Below are positions 23,465 through 32,075 of a stretch of DNA of 64,000 nucleotides, in pieces. The notes under the pieces were generated by a model that saw nothing but the letters and a program-made list of their open reading frames with translations, was not told where the DNA came from and ran no database searches. Position numbers and translations under genes: made by a program. The number at the start of each line of letters is the position of its first letter. The first letter of the stretch is position 1. The DNA comes from Enterobacter kobei (GTDB lineage Bacteria; Pseudomonadota; Gammaproteobacteria; Enterobacterales; Enterobacteriaceae): the NCBI RefSeq assembly GCF_018323985.1, contig NZ_AP024590.1, positions 2,418,001 through 2,482,000 of the forward strand, written 5' to 3'.

Positions 23465-24661
23465 ATGACAACCAACACGGTATCACGCCGGGTCGCGTGG
23501 CTACGGGTGGTTACGCTTGCCATTGCGGCCTTTATCTTTAACACCACGGAGTTTGTCCCGGTGGGACTGCTCTCTGATATCGCGCAGAGCTTTGGTATGG
23601 AAACCGCGCAGGTCGGCATTATGTTGACCATCTACGCCTGGGTAGTGGCACTGCTGTCGCTGCCTTTTATGCTGCTGACCAGTCAGGTGGAGCGGCGCAA
23701 ACTGCTGATTGGCCTGTTCGTGCTGTTTATCGCCAGCCATGTGCTTTCGTTCCTGGCGTGGAACTTTACCGTGCTGGTGTTAAGCCGTATCGGCATCGCC
23801 TTTGCTCACGCGATTTTCTGGTCGATCACCGCGTCGCTGGCGATCCGTCTCGCCCCGGCGGGTAAACGCGCCCAGGCGCTGAGCCTGCTGGCGACGGGTA
23901 CCGCGCTGGCAATGGTGCTCGGGCTGCCGATTGGCCGGATCGTCGGGCAGTATTTCGGCTGGCGCACCACCTTCTTTATTATCGGCCTTGGGGCGCTCAT
24001 CACCCTGCTGTGCCTGATAAAACTGCTGCCGCGCCTGCCAAGTGAGCATTCGGGATCGCTGAAAAGCCTGCCGGTGCTGTTCCGCCGCCCGGCGCTGATG
24101 GCGATCTATCTGCTGACCGTGGTGGTAGTGACGGCGCATTACACCGCCTACAGCTATATCGAGCCGTTCGTGATGACCGTAGCCGGATCGAGCGCCAGCT
24201 TCGCCACCCTGCTGTTACTGGTGCTGGGCGGCGCGGGCATCATCGGCAGCGTGCTGTTCAGCAAGCTGGGTAACGCCCACGCCTCAGGGCTGGTGAGCGG
24301 CGCGATCGCCCTGCTGACGCTGTGTCTGGTACTGCTGTTACCGGCGGCGAACAGTGAGATGCATCTGGCGGTGCTTAGCGTGTTCTGGGGCGTGGCAATC
24401 ATGATTATCGGGCTGGGTATGCAGGTTAAAGTGCTGTCGCTGGCACCGGACGCTACCGATGTGGCGATGGCGCTGTTCTCAGGGATTTTCAACATTGGCA
24501 TTGGCGCGGGTGCGCTGGTGGGGAATCAGGTAAGTCTGCACTGGTCGATGAGCGCTATTGGCTATGTGGGAGCAGTGCCTGCGCTGGCGGCGCTGTTCTG
24601 GGCGCTACTGATTTTCCGCCGCTGGCCGTCGGCGCTGGAAGAACACGCGCCGACCGCCTGA
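23465..24661 (+). CDS. sotB: Sugar efflux transporter SotB
   Basis: A 398-residue major facilitator protein with 12 predicted helices, matching E. coli SotB (YdeA), which exports arabinose, IPTG and other sugars. The N-terminus AAFIFNTTEFVPVGLLSDIAQSF is characteristic of this drug/sugar exporter subgroup, and GLPIGRIVGQYFGWRTTF is the motif in helix 5. It lies next to marC exactly as in E. coli. Confidence 0.93.
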   Translation: MTTNTVSRRVAWLRVVTLAIAAFIFNTTEFVPVGLLSDIAQSFGMETAQVGIMLTIYAWVVALLSLPFMLLTSQVERRKLLIGLFVLFIASHVLSFLAWNFTVLVLSRIGIAFAHAIFWSITASLAIRLAPAGKRAQALSLLATGTALAMVLGLPIGRIVGQYFGWRTTFFIIGLGALITLLCLIKLLPRLPSEHSGSLKSLPVLFRRPALMAIYLLTVVVVTAHYTAYSYIEPFVMTVAGSSASFATLLLLVLGGAGIIGSVLFSKLGNAHASGLVSGAIALLTLCLVLLLPAANSEMHLAVLSVFWGVAIMIIGLGMQVKVLSLAPDATDVAMALFSGIFNIGIGAGALVGNQVSLHWSMSAIGYVGAVPALAALFWALLIFRRWPSALEEHAPTA

Positions 24662-24668
24662 AGCGAAA

Positions 24669-24702
24669 AGCCCCTCACTACCAGGTCAGGGGCTGTTTTT
24701 TT
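24669..24702. terminator. Terminator between sotB and marC
   Basis: AGCCCCT (24669-24675) pairs with AGGGGCT (24688-24694); seven T follow on plus and a shorter T run on minus. It overlaps the marC stop codon by 2 bp. Confidence 0.85.
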
Positions 24703-25366
24703 AATGGTAAGTGGTGATAATTTCCAGCACGCCATTAATGATGAACTGCACGCCCATACAGACCAGTAAAAAGCCCATCAGACGTGAAATCGCTTCGATA
24801 CCGCCTTTACCCACCAGCCGCATGATTGCCCCGGAGCTGCGCAGACTGCCCCACAGGATCAACCCGACCAGCGCGAAAATGATCGGCGGTGCCACGGTGA
24901 TCACCCACTCCGGAAACTCGCTGGTGTGGCGCACCGTCGAGGCGGAACTGATGATCATCGCGATGGTCCCCGGCCCGGCGGTGCTCGGCATCGCCAGCGG
25001 CACAAAGGCGATGTTGGTGTCCGGGGCGTCTTCCAGCTCTTCGGATTTCGTTTTCGCCTCTGGCGTTTCATGGGCTTTTTGCTGCGGGAACAGCATGCGG
25101 AAGCCGATAAAGGCGACGATCAATCCCCCCGCAATACGCAGACCGGGTATCGAAATGCCAAAGGTATTCATCACCAGCTGCCCGGCGTAATACGCCACCA
25201 TCATGATGATAAAGACATACACCGAGGCCATGCGCGCCTGCTCGTTACGCTGGGCGTTGTTCATGTTCCCGGCAAGGCCGAGGAACAGCGCCACGGTGGT
25301 TAACGGGTTCGCCAGCGGCAGTAAGACAACCAGCCCAAGGCCAATCGCCCGGAATAGATCCAGCAT
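24701..25366 (-). CDS. marC: MarC family inner membrane protein
   Basis: A 221-residue (same length as E. coli) membrane protein with six predicted helices, beginning MLDLFRAIGLGLVVLLPLANPLTTVALFLG. It is transcribed divergently from marRAB across the marO region. Despite its name, MarC has no proven role in multiple antibiotic resistance. ATG 25366 is chosen by homology; the longer frame runs through the marbox and is not coding. Confidence 0.93.
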   Translation of the reverse strand: MLDLFRAIGLGLVVLLPLANPLTTVALFLGLAGNMNNAQRNEQARMASVYVFIIMMVAYYAGQLVMNTFGISIPGLRIAGGLIVAFIGFRMLFPQQKAHETPEAKTKSEELEDAPDTNIAFVPLAMPSTAGPGTIAMIISSASTVRHTSEFPEWVITVAPPIIFALVGLILWGSLRSSGAIMRLVGKGGIEAISRLMGFLLVCMGVQFIINGVLEIITTYH

Positions 25367-25458
25367 GAAGATTTCACTCCTGTGATGAGGTAACGACCCG
25401 GTCAAGTATATCCGCAAACGCAGGCAAGGGGCAGAAAGGTGACAAGACGTGAAACGTT

Positions 25459-25549
25459 TTAGCAATTCGTGGCATCCGGCGATTCATTCAGTTGACTTAT
25501 ACTTGCCCCGGCAATAATATCCGCCGTGACTACTTACTTGCCGGGGCAA
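25459..25549 (+). promoter_or_regulatory. marRAB promoter, marbox and two MarR operator sites (marO)
   Basis: The layout equals E. coli marO. The marbox region is AGCAATTCGTGGCATCCGGC (about 25461-25480), where MarA/SoxS/Rob activate. The -35 TTGACT (25492-25497) and -10 TAATAT (25515-25520) are 17 bp apart. MarR site I, TTGCCCCGGCAA (25503-25514), lies between them; site II, TTGCCGGGGCAA (25538-25549), lies just before the marR start. Confidence 0.9.
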
Positions 25550-25554
25550 CCATC

Positions 25555-25989
25555 GTGAAAAGCACAAGTGACTTGTTTAACGAAATCATCCCACTTGGCC
25601 GTCTTATTCATATGGTTAACCAGAAAAAAGATCGCCTGCTCAACGACTATCTGTCGCCGCTGGATATCACCGCGACGCAGTTTAAAGTGCTTTGCACTAT
25701 TCGCTGCCCCGGTTGTATTACGCCGGTGGAACTGAAAAAAGCGCTTTCTGTCGATCTGGGCGCCCTGACCCGCATGCTGGACCGTCTGGTATGCAAAGGC
25801 TGGATCGAACGTACGCCAAACCCGCACGATAAGCGCGGCGTACTGATCCGGTTGACCACCGATGGCGCGGCGCTGTGCGAGCGCGGTCATCAGTTATTGG
25901 GACAAGACCTGCATCAGGAACTAACAAAAAACCTAACGGCAGACGAAGTGGCAACTCTTGAGCATTTGCTCAAAAAAGTACTGCCGTAA
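25555..25989 (+). CDS. marR: Multiple antibiotic resistance repressor MarR
   Basis: A 144-residue winged-helix repressor of marRAB, inactivated by salicylate and copper-driven disulphide formation. The sequence matches E. coli MarR closely (MKSTSDLFNEIIPLGRLIHMVN-like start; DNA-binding wing DKRGVLIRLT), including Cys residues at CTIRCPG and the region around Cys80 (LVCKGW) used in copper sensing. The GTG start at 25555 is the one used in E. coli; a longer upstream frame would run through marO and is rejected. Confidence 0.96.
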   Translation: MKSTSDLFNEIIPLGRLIHMVNQKKDRLLNDYLSPLDITATQFKVLCTIRCPGCITPVELKKALSVDLGALTRMLDRLVCKGWIERTPNPHDKRGVLIRLTTDGAALCERGHQLLGQDLHQELTKNLTADEVATLEHLLKKVLP

Positions 25990-26000
25990 ACCAACGAGGT

Positions 26001-26387
26001 ATGACGATGTCCAGACGCAATAATGACGCCATCACTATTCATAGCATTTTGGACTGGATTGAAGATAACCTGGAATCACCGCTGTCGCTGGAGAAAGTCT
26101 CCGAGCGTTCAGGTTACTCAAAGTGGCACCTGCAACGGATGTTCAAAAAAGAAACTGGCCATTCATTAGGTCAATACATCCGCAGCCGCAAACTGACTGA
26201 AATCGCGCAAAAGCTCAAGCAAAGTAACGAGCCGATCCTTTATCTGGCCGAGCGTTATGGCTTTGAGTCTCAGCAGACGCTGACGCGCACTTTCAAGAAC
26301 TACTTTGACGTGCCGCCGCACAAATACCGTACCACTGGTATGCATGGCGAAACCCGGTATCTGCTACCTATTAACCACTGTAATTGA
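26001..26387 (+). CDS. marA: Transcriptional activator MarA
   Basis: A 128-residue AraC-family protein composed of two helix-turn-helix subdomains (about 30-50 and 78-99), nearly identical to E. coli MarA through FKNYFDVPPHKYR. It binds marboxes as a monomer and raises expression of acrAB-tolC, micF and other stress genes. It lies 11 bp after marR and is translated from the same mRNA. The C-terminal tail (TRYLLPINHCN) differs mildly from E. coli. Confidence 0.97.
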   Translation: MTMSRRNNDAITIHSILDWIEDNLESPLSLEKVSERSGYSKWHLQRMFKKETGHSLGQYIRSRKLTEIAQKLKQSNEPILYLAERYGFESQQTLTRTFKNYFDVPPHKYRTTGMHGETRYLLPINHCN

Positions 26388-26419
26388 GAAACGCCTGTTT
26401 TAGACGTATCGAGGAAATC

Positions 26420-26635
26420 ATGAAAACTATCGTCTCCGCTGCCCTCACCGCTCTCGTGCTGGTAAGTGCCCAGAGCTATGCGGAGCAGTCCGGTCATCCT
26501 TCGGCGGCAACCAGCCGCGACGCGATGATTATGCCGTCGGCCCATGACCAGTCGCCTTTCGACTTTAACCATATGGGAACCGGCAGCGACAAATCCGACG
26601 AATTAGGCGTGCCTTATTACAACCGGCACGGCTAA
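26420..26635 (+). CDS. marB: Periplasmic protein MarB
   Basis: A 71-residue protein with a signal peptide (MKTIVSAALTALVLVSAQSYA, cleavage about 21/22) and the conserved MarB C-terminus FNHMGTGSDKSDELGVPYYN. In E. coli it dampens marRAB expression from the periplasm by an unknown route. RBS GAGGAAA precedes the ATG at 26420, 32 bp after marA. It ends the operon before a strong terminator. Confidence 0.93.
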   Translation: MKTIVSAALTALVLVSAQSYAEQSGHPSAATSRDAMIMPSAHDQSPFDFNHMGTGSDKSDELGVPYYNRHG

Positions 26636-26644
26636 TTTCGCTTT

Positions 26645-26669
26645 GCCCCGCTTCGGCGGGGCTTTTTTT
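26645..26669. terminator. marRAB terminator
   Basis: GCCCCGC (26645-26651), loop TTCG, GCGGGGC (26656-26662) and seven T. It overlaps the 3' end of the convergent eamA. Confidence 0.92.
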
Positions 26670-27567
26670 ATCTGACCGGCAGCGTCTTACGCAGGCGAAT
26701 GCCAAAGACATTGATATACAGCCCCGCCATAATCAGCACCGCCCCCACCAGTTGTAACAACGTCAGGGTTTCACCAAGCAGCAACGCCGCGCTGCCCATC
26801 CCAAACACCGGCACCAGCAATGACAGCGGTGCGACACGCCAGGTTTCATAGCGCCCGAGCAGCGTTCCCCAGATACCGTAGCCGATAATGGTCGCCACAA
26901 AGGCCAGATAAAGCAGCGAGAAAACGGTGACAATATCGATATTCACCAGGCTTTGCAGCATCACCGCCGGGCCGTCGAAAATCAACGACGCCACCAGAAA
27001 GGGCACGATGGGGATCAGCGCGCTCCACACCACCAGCGACATCACCGACGGGCGCACCGGCAACTGCATGATCATCTTGTTGAAAATATTGCCGCAGGCC
27101 CAGCTCAGCGCCGCCGCCAGCGTCAGCATAAAGCCGAGCAGCGCCACATGCTGACCATTCAGGCTCGCCTGCGCCAGCACCAGCACGCCGAACACCGCCA
27201 GCGTAATGCCGATCACCTGTTTCGCCTGTAAGCGCTCGCCGAACACGCAGGCACCGAGAATGATGGTGAAAAACGCCTGCGCCTGCAGTACCAGCGATGC
27301 CAGCCCGGCGGGCATACCGAAGTTAATGGCGCAGAACAGAAAGGCAAACTGTCCGAAGCTAATCGTCAGCCCGTAGCCCAGCAGCAGACGCAGCGGGATC
27401 TTCGGTCGGGAAACCACCAGCAGCGCCGGAAACGCCACCAGCACGAAACGTAATCCCGCCAGCATCAGCGGGGGCATGTTATGTAGTCCGAGTTTAATGA
27501 CGACAAAGTTCAGTCCCCACACCACCACGACCAGCAACGCCAGCAGACTATCTTTGCGCGTCATCAT
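26668..27567 (-). CDS. eamA: Cysteine/O-acetylserine exporter EamA
   Basis: A 299-residue inner-membrane transporter with two five-helix EamA (DMT) repeats, closely matching E. coli EamA (YdeD), which exports O-acetylserine and cysteine. Diagnostic stretches are LLVVVVWGLNFVVIK, SWACGNIFNK and IGYGIWGTLLGRYETWRVAPLSLL. Two tandem ATGs start the frame; the first is given, the second would make a protein one residue shorter. Convergent with marB. Confidence 0.93.
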   Translation of the reverse strand: MMTRKDSLLALLVVVVWGLNFVVIKLGLHNMPPLMLAGLRFVLVAFPALLVVSRPKIPLRLLLGYGLTISFGQFAFLFCAINFGMPAGLASLVLQAQAFFTIILGACVFGERLQAKQVIGITLAVFGVLVLAQASLNGQHVALLGFMLTLAAALSWACGNIFNKMIMQLPVRPSVMSLVVWSALIPIVPFLVASLIFDGPAVMLQSLVNIDIVTVFSLLYLAFVATIIGYGIWGTLLGRYETWRVAPLSLLVPVFGMGSAALLLGETLTLLQLVGAVLIMAGLYINVFGIRLRKTLPVR

Positions 27568-27766
27568 TGCCCCGATCAGTTAGATTTATTAAATTTATGT
27601 AAAAAAGTAACGTTAACGTAAACGAATGTACAGTGACAGATCCCAAATCCTGGCAGGGGTCATTTCGCATTTGAGATCAAACCAGTAGCTATACAAGCTC
27701 TTTTATGCATGTTATTGCTGTAAGTCATATCAAATAACGATAACAAATGTGACGTCAGGCAAGATT

Positions 27767-28963
27767 ATGATCCCAGCGCAAAACCGCTCCACCCTCGCAT
27801 TACTGGCCTCCTCGTTACTGTTGACCATCGGTCGCGGTGCCACGTTGCCCTTTATGACTATCTATCTTAATCGCCAGTACGGCATGGCGGTGGATGCGGT
27901 GGGATATGCCCTGAGTATCGCGCTGACCATCGGCGTCTTTTTCAGCCTGGGCTTTGGCATTCTGGCTGACAAGTTCGATAAAAAGCGCTATATGGTGATC
28001 GCCATTACCTGCTTTATCATCGGCTTCTCTGCCATTCCGCTCAGTCATAACGTGGTGCTGGTGGTGGCGCTGTTTGCGATGATCAACTGCGCCTATTCGG
28101 TGTTCTCCACCGTGCTGAAAGCCTATTTTTCGGACACCCTGACGCCGTCGGCTAAGGCGAAGATTTTCTCGCTCAACTATACGGTGCTGAATATTGGCTG
28201 GACCGTGGGGCCGCCCCTCGGCACGCTGCTGGTGATGCAAAGCGCTAACCTGCCGTTCTGGCTGGCAGCCGCCTGCGCGGCATTCCCGCTGGTATTTATT
28301 CAGCTGTACGTGCAGCGCATTCCAGTCACGCCCGCCGGTGAAGAGAGCGTGGCCTGGTCGCCGTCGGTGCTGCTGCGCGACAAAGCTCTGCTATGGTTTA
28401 CGCTTTCAGGCTTTCTGGCCGCGTTCGTCGCCGGTTCCTTTGCTTCCTGTATTTCCCAGTACGTGATGAGCGTGGCGAATAACAATTTTGCGGAGAAAGT
28501 GGTGGCTGTGGTGCTGTCGGTCAATGCCGCGATGGTGGTCAGCCTGCAGTATGCGCTGGGTCGCCGTCTGACGGCGCGCAACATCCAGCCGTTAATGGCC
28601 ACCGGAACACTCTGTTTCGTCATCGGGCTGGTGGGATTTATGCTCGCAGGCAGCAATCTGTGGTTCTGGGGTATGGCGTCGGCGATCTTTACCATCGGCG
28701 AGATTATCTATGCGCCGGGGGAATATATGCTGATTGATAACATCGCCCCCGCGGGCATGAAAGCGAGCTACTTCTCGGCACAGGCGTTAGGCTGGCTCGG
28801 CGCGGCGTTAAACCCGCTGGCGACCGGCGTGATCCTGACGACCTTACCCGGCTGGTCGCTGTTTGTGATCATGATGGTGGTCATTGTACTGGCATGGCTG
28901 ATGATGCTGCTGGGGATGCGGGTCAGCCCGTGGCAGGACGTGAAGCAAAAAGCGGTGGTGTAA
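27767..28963 (+). CDS. mdtY: MFS dipeptide/drug exporter MdtY (YdeE)
   Basis: A 398-residue major facilitator transporter with 12 helices, matching E. coli YdeE (LALLASSLLLTIGRGATLPFMTIYL start; ADKFDKKRYM in the 2-3 loop). YdeE overexpression confers resistance to dipeptides; physiological substrate uncertain. ATG 27767 is chosen by homology over an upstream GTG. As in E. coli, it is divergent from eamA. A REP element follows the stop directly. Confidence 0.88.
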   Translation: MIPAQNRSTLALLASSLLLTIGRGATLPFMTIYLNRQYGMAVDAVGYALSIALTIGVFFSLGFGILADKFDKKRYMVIAITCFIIGFSAIPLSHNVVLVVALFAMINCAYSVFSTVLKAYFSDTLTPSAKAKIFSLNYTVLNIGWTVGPPLGTLLVMQSANLPFWLAAACAAFPLVFIQLYVQRIPVTPAGEESVAWSPSVLLRDKALLWFTLSGFLAAFVAGSFASCISQYVMSVANNNFAEKVVAVVLSVNAAMVVSLQYALGRRLTARNIQPLMATGTLCFVIGLVGFMLAGSNLWFWGMASAIFTIGEIIYAPGEYMLIDNIAPAGMKASYFSAQALGWLGAALNPLATGVILTTLPGWSLFVIMMVVIVLAWLMMLLGMRVSPWQDVKQKAVV

Positions 28964-28970
28964 GGCGTTA

Positions 28971-29064
28971 TGCCGGGTGGCGGGGGTTAAATGCCGGGTG
29001 GCGGCTACGCCTTACCCGGCCTACGGTCCGCCCTGTAGGCCCGGCAAGCAACGCGCCGCCGGGC
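28971..29064. repeat. REP/BIME palindromic elements
   Basis: Two short REP units (ATGCCGGGTGGCGG repeated) followed by GCCTTACCCGGCCTACGG, and an inverted unit ending GCGCCGCCGGGC. It fills the space between mdtY and the methyltransferase gene. Confidence 0.85.
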
Positions 29065-29106
29065 AACTGCTGCGTTAAACCCTCAGACAAAAGGTTACAC
29101 TGTCAC

Positions 29107-30210
29107 TTACCACACCTCATCGGCAATAGCCGTTACCAGCCGGATTTTCTCCCACTGCTGCGCTTCCGTCAGGGAGTTGCCCTCTTCGGTTGACGCAAAG
29201 CCGCACTGCGGGCTTAAACAAATCTGCTTGATATCCACATACTGCGCGGCTTCCTGCAAACGCGCTTTGATGCCTTCCGGGTTTTCCAGCTCGCCATTTT
29301 TGGTGGTGATAAGCCCCAGGACCACCTGCTGTTTACCCGGACGTACAAAGCGCAGCGGCGCAAAATCGCCGGAGCGGTCGTTATCGTATTCCAGGAAGAA
29401 TGCATCGACGTTCACCGTGCCAAACAGCACTTCCGCCACCGGCTCGTAACCGCCTTCGGAGATCCACGTCGAGCGGAAATTTCCCCGGCAGACATGCAGG
29501 CCGATGGTCAGATCGTCCGGCTTGCCTTCCAGCGCCTTGTTCAGCACGCGGGCATAAATCTGCGCCAGTTCTTCCGGATCGTCGCCCCGCTCACGGATCT
29601 GCCGACGCTGGTCGTCAGAGCACAGGTACGCCCACACGGTGTCATCCAGTTGCAGATAGCGGCAGCCGGCATCATAAAAGGCGCGAATGGCATCGCGCCA
29701 GGTGGTCGCCAGATCGTCGAAATAGCGGTCAAGGGTCGGATACACGGTAGCGTCAATCGCCTGACGACCGCCGCGGAAGTGCAGCACGCTCGGGCTGGGG
29801 ATGGTCATTTTCGGCTGCGCGTTGCCGCTGATGCTTTGCAGATAACGGAAGTCTTCCAGCATCGGGTGATCCCCGAAGCTCAGCTTGCCCGTCACGCGCA
29901 CGCTGTGGGCTTTGGTCTGCACGCCGTTAAACTGAATGCCCTGTTCCGAATCGTAACGCTCCACGCCGTTCAGGCCATCAAAGAAGTCAAAATGCCACCA
30001 GGCGCGGCGGAATTCCCCATCGGTCACCACATGCAGGCCACAGGCGCACTGTTGCTCCACCACCTCGCGGATGGCGTCATCCTCCACGGCGCGCAGCTGC
30101 ACGGCATCGATTTCACCGCGGGCAAATTGCAGACGGGCCTGTTTAATGGCGTCCGGGCGTAAAAAACTGCCGACGACATCGGCGCGGTACGGGGCGTGTT
30201 GCTGCTGCAT
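29107..30210 (-). CDS. MetE-like cobalamin-independent methionine synthase family protein (short form)
   Basis: A 367-residue protein equal to the C-terminal catalytic barrel of MetE, of the YxjG/YxjH type without the N-terminal MetE domain. Probable zinc ligands are His and Cys in GLHVCRGN and Cys in LSPQCGF; VVTDGEFRR and YLQLDD are barrel motifs. Such proteins are thought to transfer methyl groups to homocysteine or related thiols; the methyl donor here is unknown. RBS AAGGAGAG precedes ATG 30210. Three MetJ-like boxes lie 65 bp upstream, which supports a link to methionine metabolism. Confidence 0.85.
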   Translation of the reverse strand: MQQQHAPYRADVVGSFLRPDAIKQARLQFARGEIDAVQLRAVEDDAIREVVEQQCACGLHVVTDGEFRRAWWHFDFFDGLNGVERYDSEQGIQFNGVQTKAHSVRVTGKLSFGDHPMLEDFRYLQSISGNAQPKMTIPSPSVLHFRGGRQAIDATVYPTLDRYFDDLATTWRDAIRAFYDAGCRYLQLDDTVWAYLCSDDQRRQIRERGDDPEELAQIYARVLNKALEGKPDDLTIGLHVCRGNFRSTWISEGGYEPVAEVLFGTVNVDAFFLEYDNDRSGDFAPLRFVRPGKQQVVLGLITTKNGELENPEGIKARLQEAAQYVDIKQICLSPQCGFASTEEGNSLTEAQQWEKIRLVTAIADEVW

Positions 30211-30274
30211 GGTTCTCTCCTTGCCGCCAGTGGAAAGTAATACCCTGGCGTGATAGTTCATTATTTGAATTTTT

Positions 30275-30298
30275 AGCCTTCTGGACGGCTAAACATCC
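30275..30298. promoter_or_regulatory. Tandem MetJ-like boxes
   Basis: Three adjacent 8-mers, AGCCTTCT, GGACGGCT and AAACATCC, match the MetJ box AGACGTCT at 6, 6 and 5 of 8 positions. MetJ binds in tandem to such arrays. They lie 65 bp upstream of the MetE-like start. Confidence 0.5.
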
Positions 30299-30368
30299 AA
30301 AAAAGATGTCACATCCTGCCGCTGATGGCAAATGAGAAAACCTCACCCATGATGAAAAAGATTCATCT

Positions 30369-30725
30369 TTAGTCCGTGAGCGTTGCCGCTTCTGCTGTAC
30401 GGGCAGCGTTGGCCTCAAGCTTTTCCCGGTTGCGATTGCCCCATTCACACAGGGGCTGCAACGCCTGCGCCAGCGAACGGCCAAACTCGGTGATGGTGTA
30501 TTCCACTCGCGGCGGCACCTCCTGGAAATCATGACGACTGATGATGCCGTCTTCCGTCATCGCTTTAAGCTGCTGGATCAGCACTTTCTCGCTGATCCCC
30601 TCCACCAGCCGTTTAAATTCCCCGAAACGACGCGGGCTGTACTGCACGTAAAACAGCAGCAGCGGCTTCCATTTACCGCCAATGTAATGCAGGGCCACAT
30701 CGAGGCCGCAGACAGGTTCCATCAT
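30369..30725 (-). CDS. HxlR family transcriptional regulator
   Basis: A 118-residue winged-helix protein of the HxlR (DUF24) family: CGLDVALHYIGGKWKPLLLFYV has the family Cys and GGKW motif, followed by RRFGEFKRLVEGISEKVLIQQLKAM (recognition helix) and the wing PPRVEYTITEFGRSL. A Cys near the N-terminus of HxlR proteins often senses electrophiles or aldehydes. Divergent from an SDR gene that it most likely controls. ATG 30725 (first of two) follows a GGAGA RBS; an upstream extension is unsupported. Confidence 0.88.
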   Translation of the reverse strand: MMEPVCGLDVALHYIGGKWKPLLLFYVQYSPRRFGEFKRLVEGISEKVLIQQLKAMTEDGIISRHDFQEVPPRVEYTITEFGRSLAQALQPLCEWGNRNREKLEANAARTAEAATLTD

Positions 30726-30738
30726 TTTTCTCCATACA

Positions 30739-30760
30739 TACCTTTTGGTAGGTACTAGTA
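30739..30760. promoter_or_regulatory. Operator-like palindromes between hxlR and SDR genes
   Basis: TACC-TTTT-GGTA (30739-30750) and the palindrome TACTAGTA (30753-30760) lie side by side in the 86-bp divergent promoter region, where HxlR-type regulators bind. Confidence 0.5.
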
Positions 30761-30811
30761 TACAGGAAAGTCTGTGCTTACACTGCTTTCTCACACACAA
30801 TGCCGGAGAAC

Positions 30812-31564
30812 ATGATGGGTAAGCTTGCAGGTAAAGTTGTCGTTATTACGGGTGCGAACAGTGGAATTGGTCTGGCGTCGGCGAAACGCTTTGCACAGGA
30901 AGGCGCGCGTTTGTTCCTGACCGGGCGTCGCGTCAGCGAACTGGAGAGTGCCGTTGCGGAGATCGGGCATGGCGCGGTCGGCATTCCGTGCGATATTTCA
31001 AAGATGGCGGATCTCGACAATCTGTTTGACCAGGTCCGTCAACAGGCAGGACAGATTGACGTGCTGTTTGCTAACGCAGGCGGCGGGGATTTTGCGCCGC
31101 TGGCGGAAGTCACTGAGGAACACTACGAACGTATTTTTGACACTAACGTCAAAGGCACGCTGTTTACCGTGCAGAAAGCGCTGCCGCTGCTGAAAGATGG
31201 CGGATCCATTATTCTCACCGGCTCCACCAGCGCCACCACCGGGATCCCGGCGTTCAGCGTTTACAGCGCCAGCAAAGCCGCGCTGCGCACCTTTGCCCGC
31301 GGCTGGATCCTCGATCTGGCCCCGCGCAAGATCCGCGTCAATGTGCTGGTGCCTGGCTCCACCTCCACACCCGGCTGGCATAACCTGTCGCCGGATGAGG
31401 CGGCGAATCAGCAGATGATCCATGAGATTGAGGCAACGACCCCGCTGGGTCGGCTGGCGGAGCCATCCGAAGTGGCTGCCGCCGCCCTGTTCCTCGCCTC
31501 GGACGACAGCAGCTTCGTTAACGGCAGCGAACTGTTCGTGGACGGTGGTGCGGCGCAGATCTGA
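30812..31564 (+). CDS. Short-chain dehydrogenase/reductase (SDR)
   Basis: A 250-residue classical SDR, NAD(P)-dependent. TGANSGIG is the cofactor loop, NAGGG the structural motif, catalytic Ser is in LTGSTSA and the Tyr-Lys pair in YSASK; SSFVNGSELFVDGG is the usual C-terminus. The Arg-Arg after the second strand (TGRRVSE) suggests NADP preference. RBS GGAG lies 6 nt before ATG 30812. Divergent from the HxlR gene; with it the pair resembles electrophile-inducible reductase units. Substrate unknown. Confidence 0.9.
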   Translation: MMGKLAGKVVVITGANSGIGLASAKRFAQEGARLFLTGRRVSELESAVAEIGHGAVGIPCDISKMADLDNLFDQVRQQAGQIDVLFANAGGGDFAPLAEVTEEHYERIFDTNVKGTLFTVQKALPLLKDGGSIILTGSTSATTGIPAFSVYSASKAALRTFARGWILDLAPRKIRVNVLVPGSTSTPGWHNLSPDEAANQQMIHEIEATTPLGRLAEPSEVAAAALFLASDDSSFVNGSELFVDGGAAQI

Positions 31565-31585
31565 CGCGGTTGTCGCGCAGGGCGA

Positions 31586-31987
31586 TCACACTTCCCCCTG
31601 CGCAAACGTATAACCCTCATCCTCCCAGCCGGTAATGCCGCCGATCATGATCTTTACCGGCAGGCCGAGGCTGGCGAGTTTTAACGCGGCGCGATCGGCG
31701 CCGTTGCAGTGTGGCCCCGCACAGTACACCACAAACAATGTGCCGTCGGGCCACGCCTGCATCCGTTCGGTCGTCATCTGCACATGCGGCAAATGGATCG
31801 CCTCCGGCAGATGGCGACGGGCAAACATCGCCTCACTTCCCACCACATGCAGTAACACAAAATCCTGCTCCTGATGCGTGATGGCGTGATGGACGTCGGC
31901 GCAGTCCGTTTCCACCCGCAGGCGGGTCAGAAAATGCAGGCGAGTGTCTTCCGGCGTGGCGGCAGGGAATTCAGTTACGTAGCTCAT
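31586..31987 (-). CDS. Rhodanese-like domain protein
   Basis: A 133-residue single rhodanese domain. The active-site loop is CNGADRA with the catalytic Cys after GPH, preceded by the CAGPH stretch; LLHVVGSEAMFARRHLPEAIHLPH is the CH2-type motif. Likely a cytoplasmic sulphurtransferase or sulphur carrier; donor and acceptor are unknown. Divergent from ftrA across about 90 bp, a pairing seen in other enterobacteria, so FtrA may regulate it. Confidence 0.9.
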   Translation of the reverse strand: MSYVTEFPAATPEDTRLHFLTRLRVETDCADVHHAITHQEQDFVLLHVVGSEAMFARRHLPEAIHLPHVQMTTERMQAWPDGTLFVVYCAGPHCNGADRAALKLASLGLPVKIMIGGITGWEDEGYTFAQGEV

Positions 31988-32075
31988 CGTGTTTTCTCCG
32001 GGTTTGTGATACCACTACTCTATCGTGTCAATCACCGTGCCACCGCCCGCCGGTCTGCCAGAAAACGCCAGGATC

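Noticed and set aside
25492..25554. Upstream extension of MarR
   Set aside because: It would translate the marO operator; E. coli MarR starts at the equivalent GTG.
28971..29064. CRISPR-like short repeats
   Set aside because: The repeats are inverted REP units with CCGGG palindromes, without regular spacers or cas genes.
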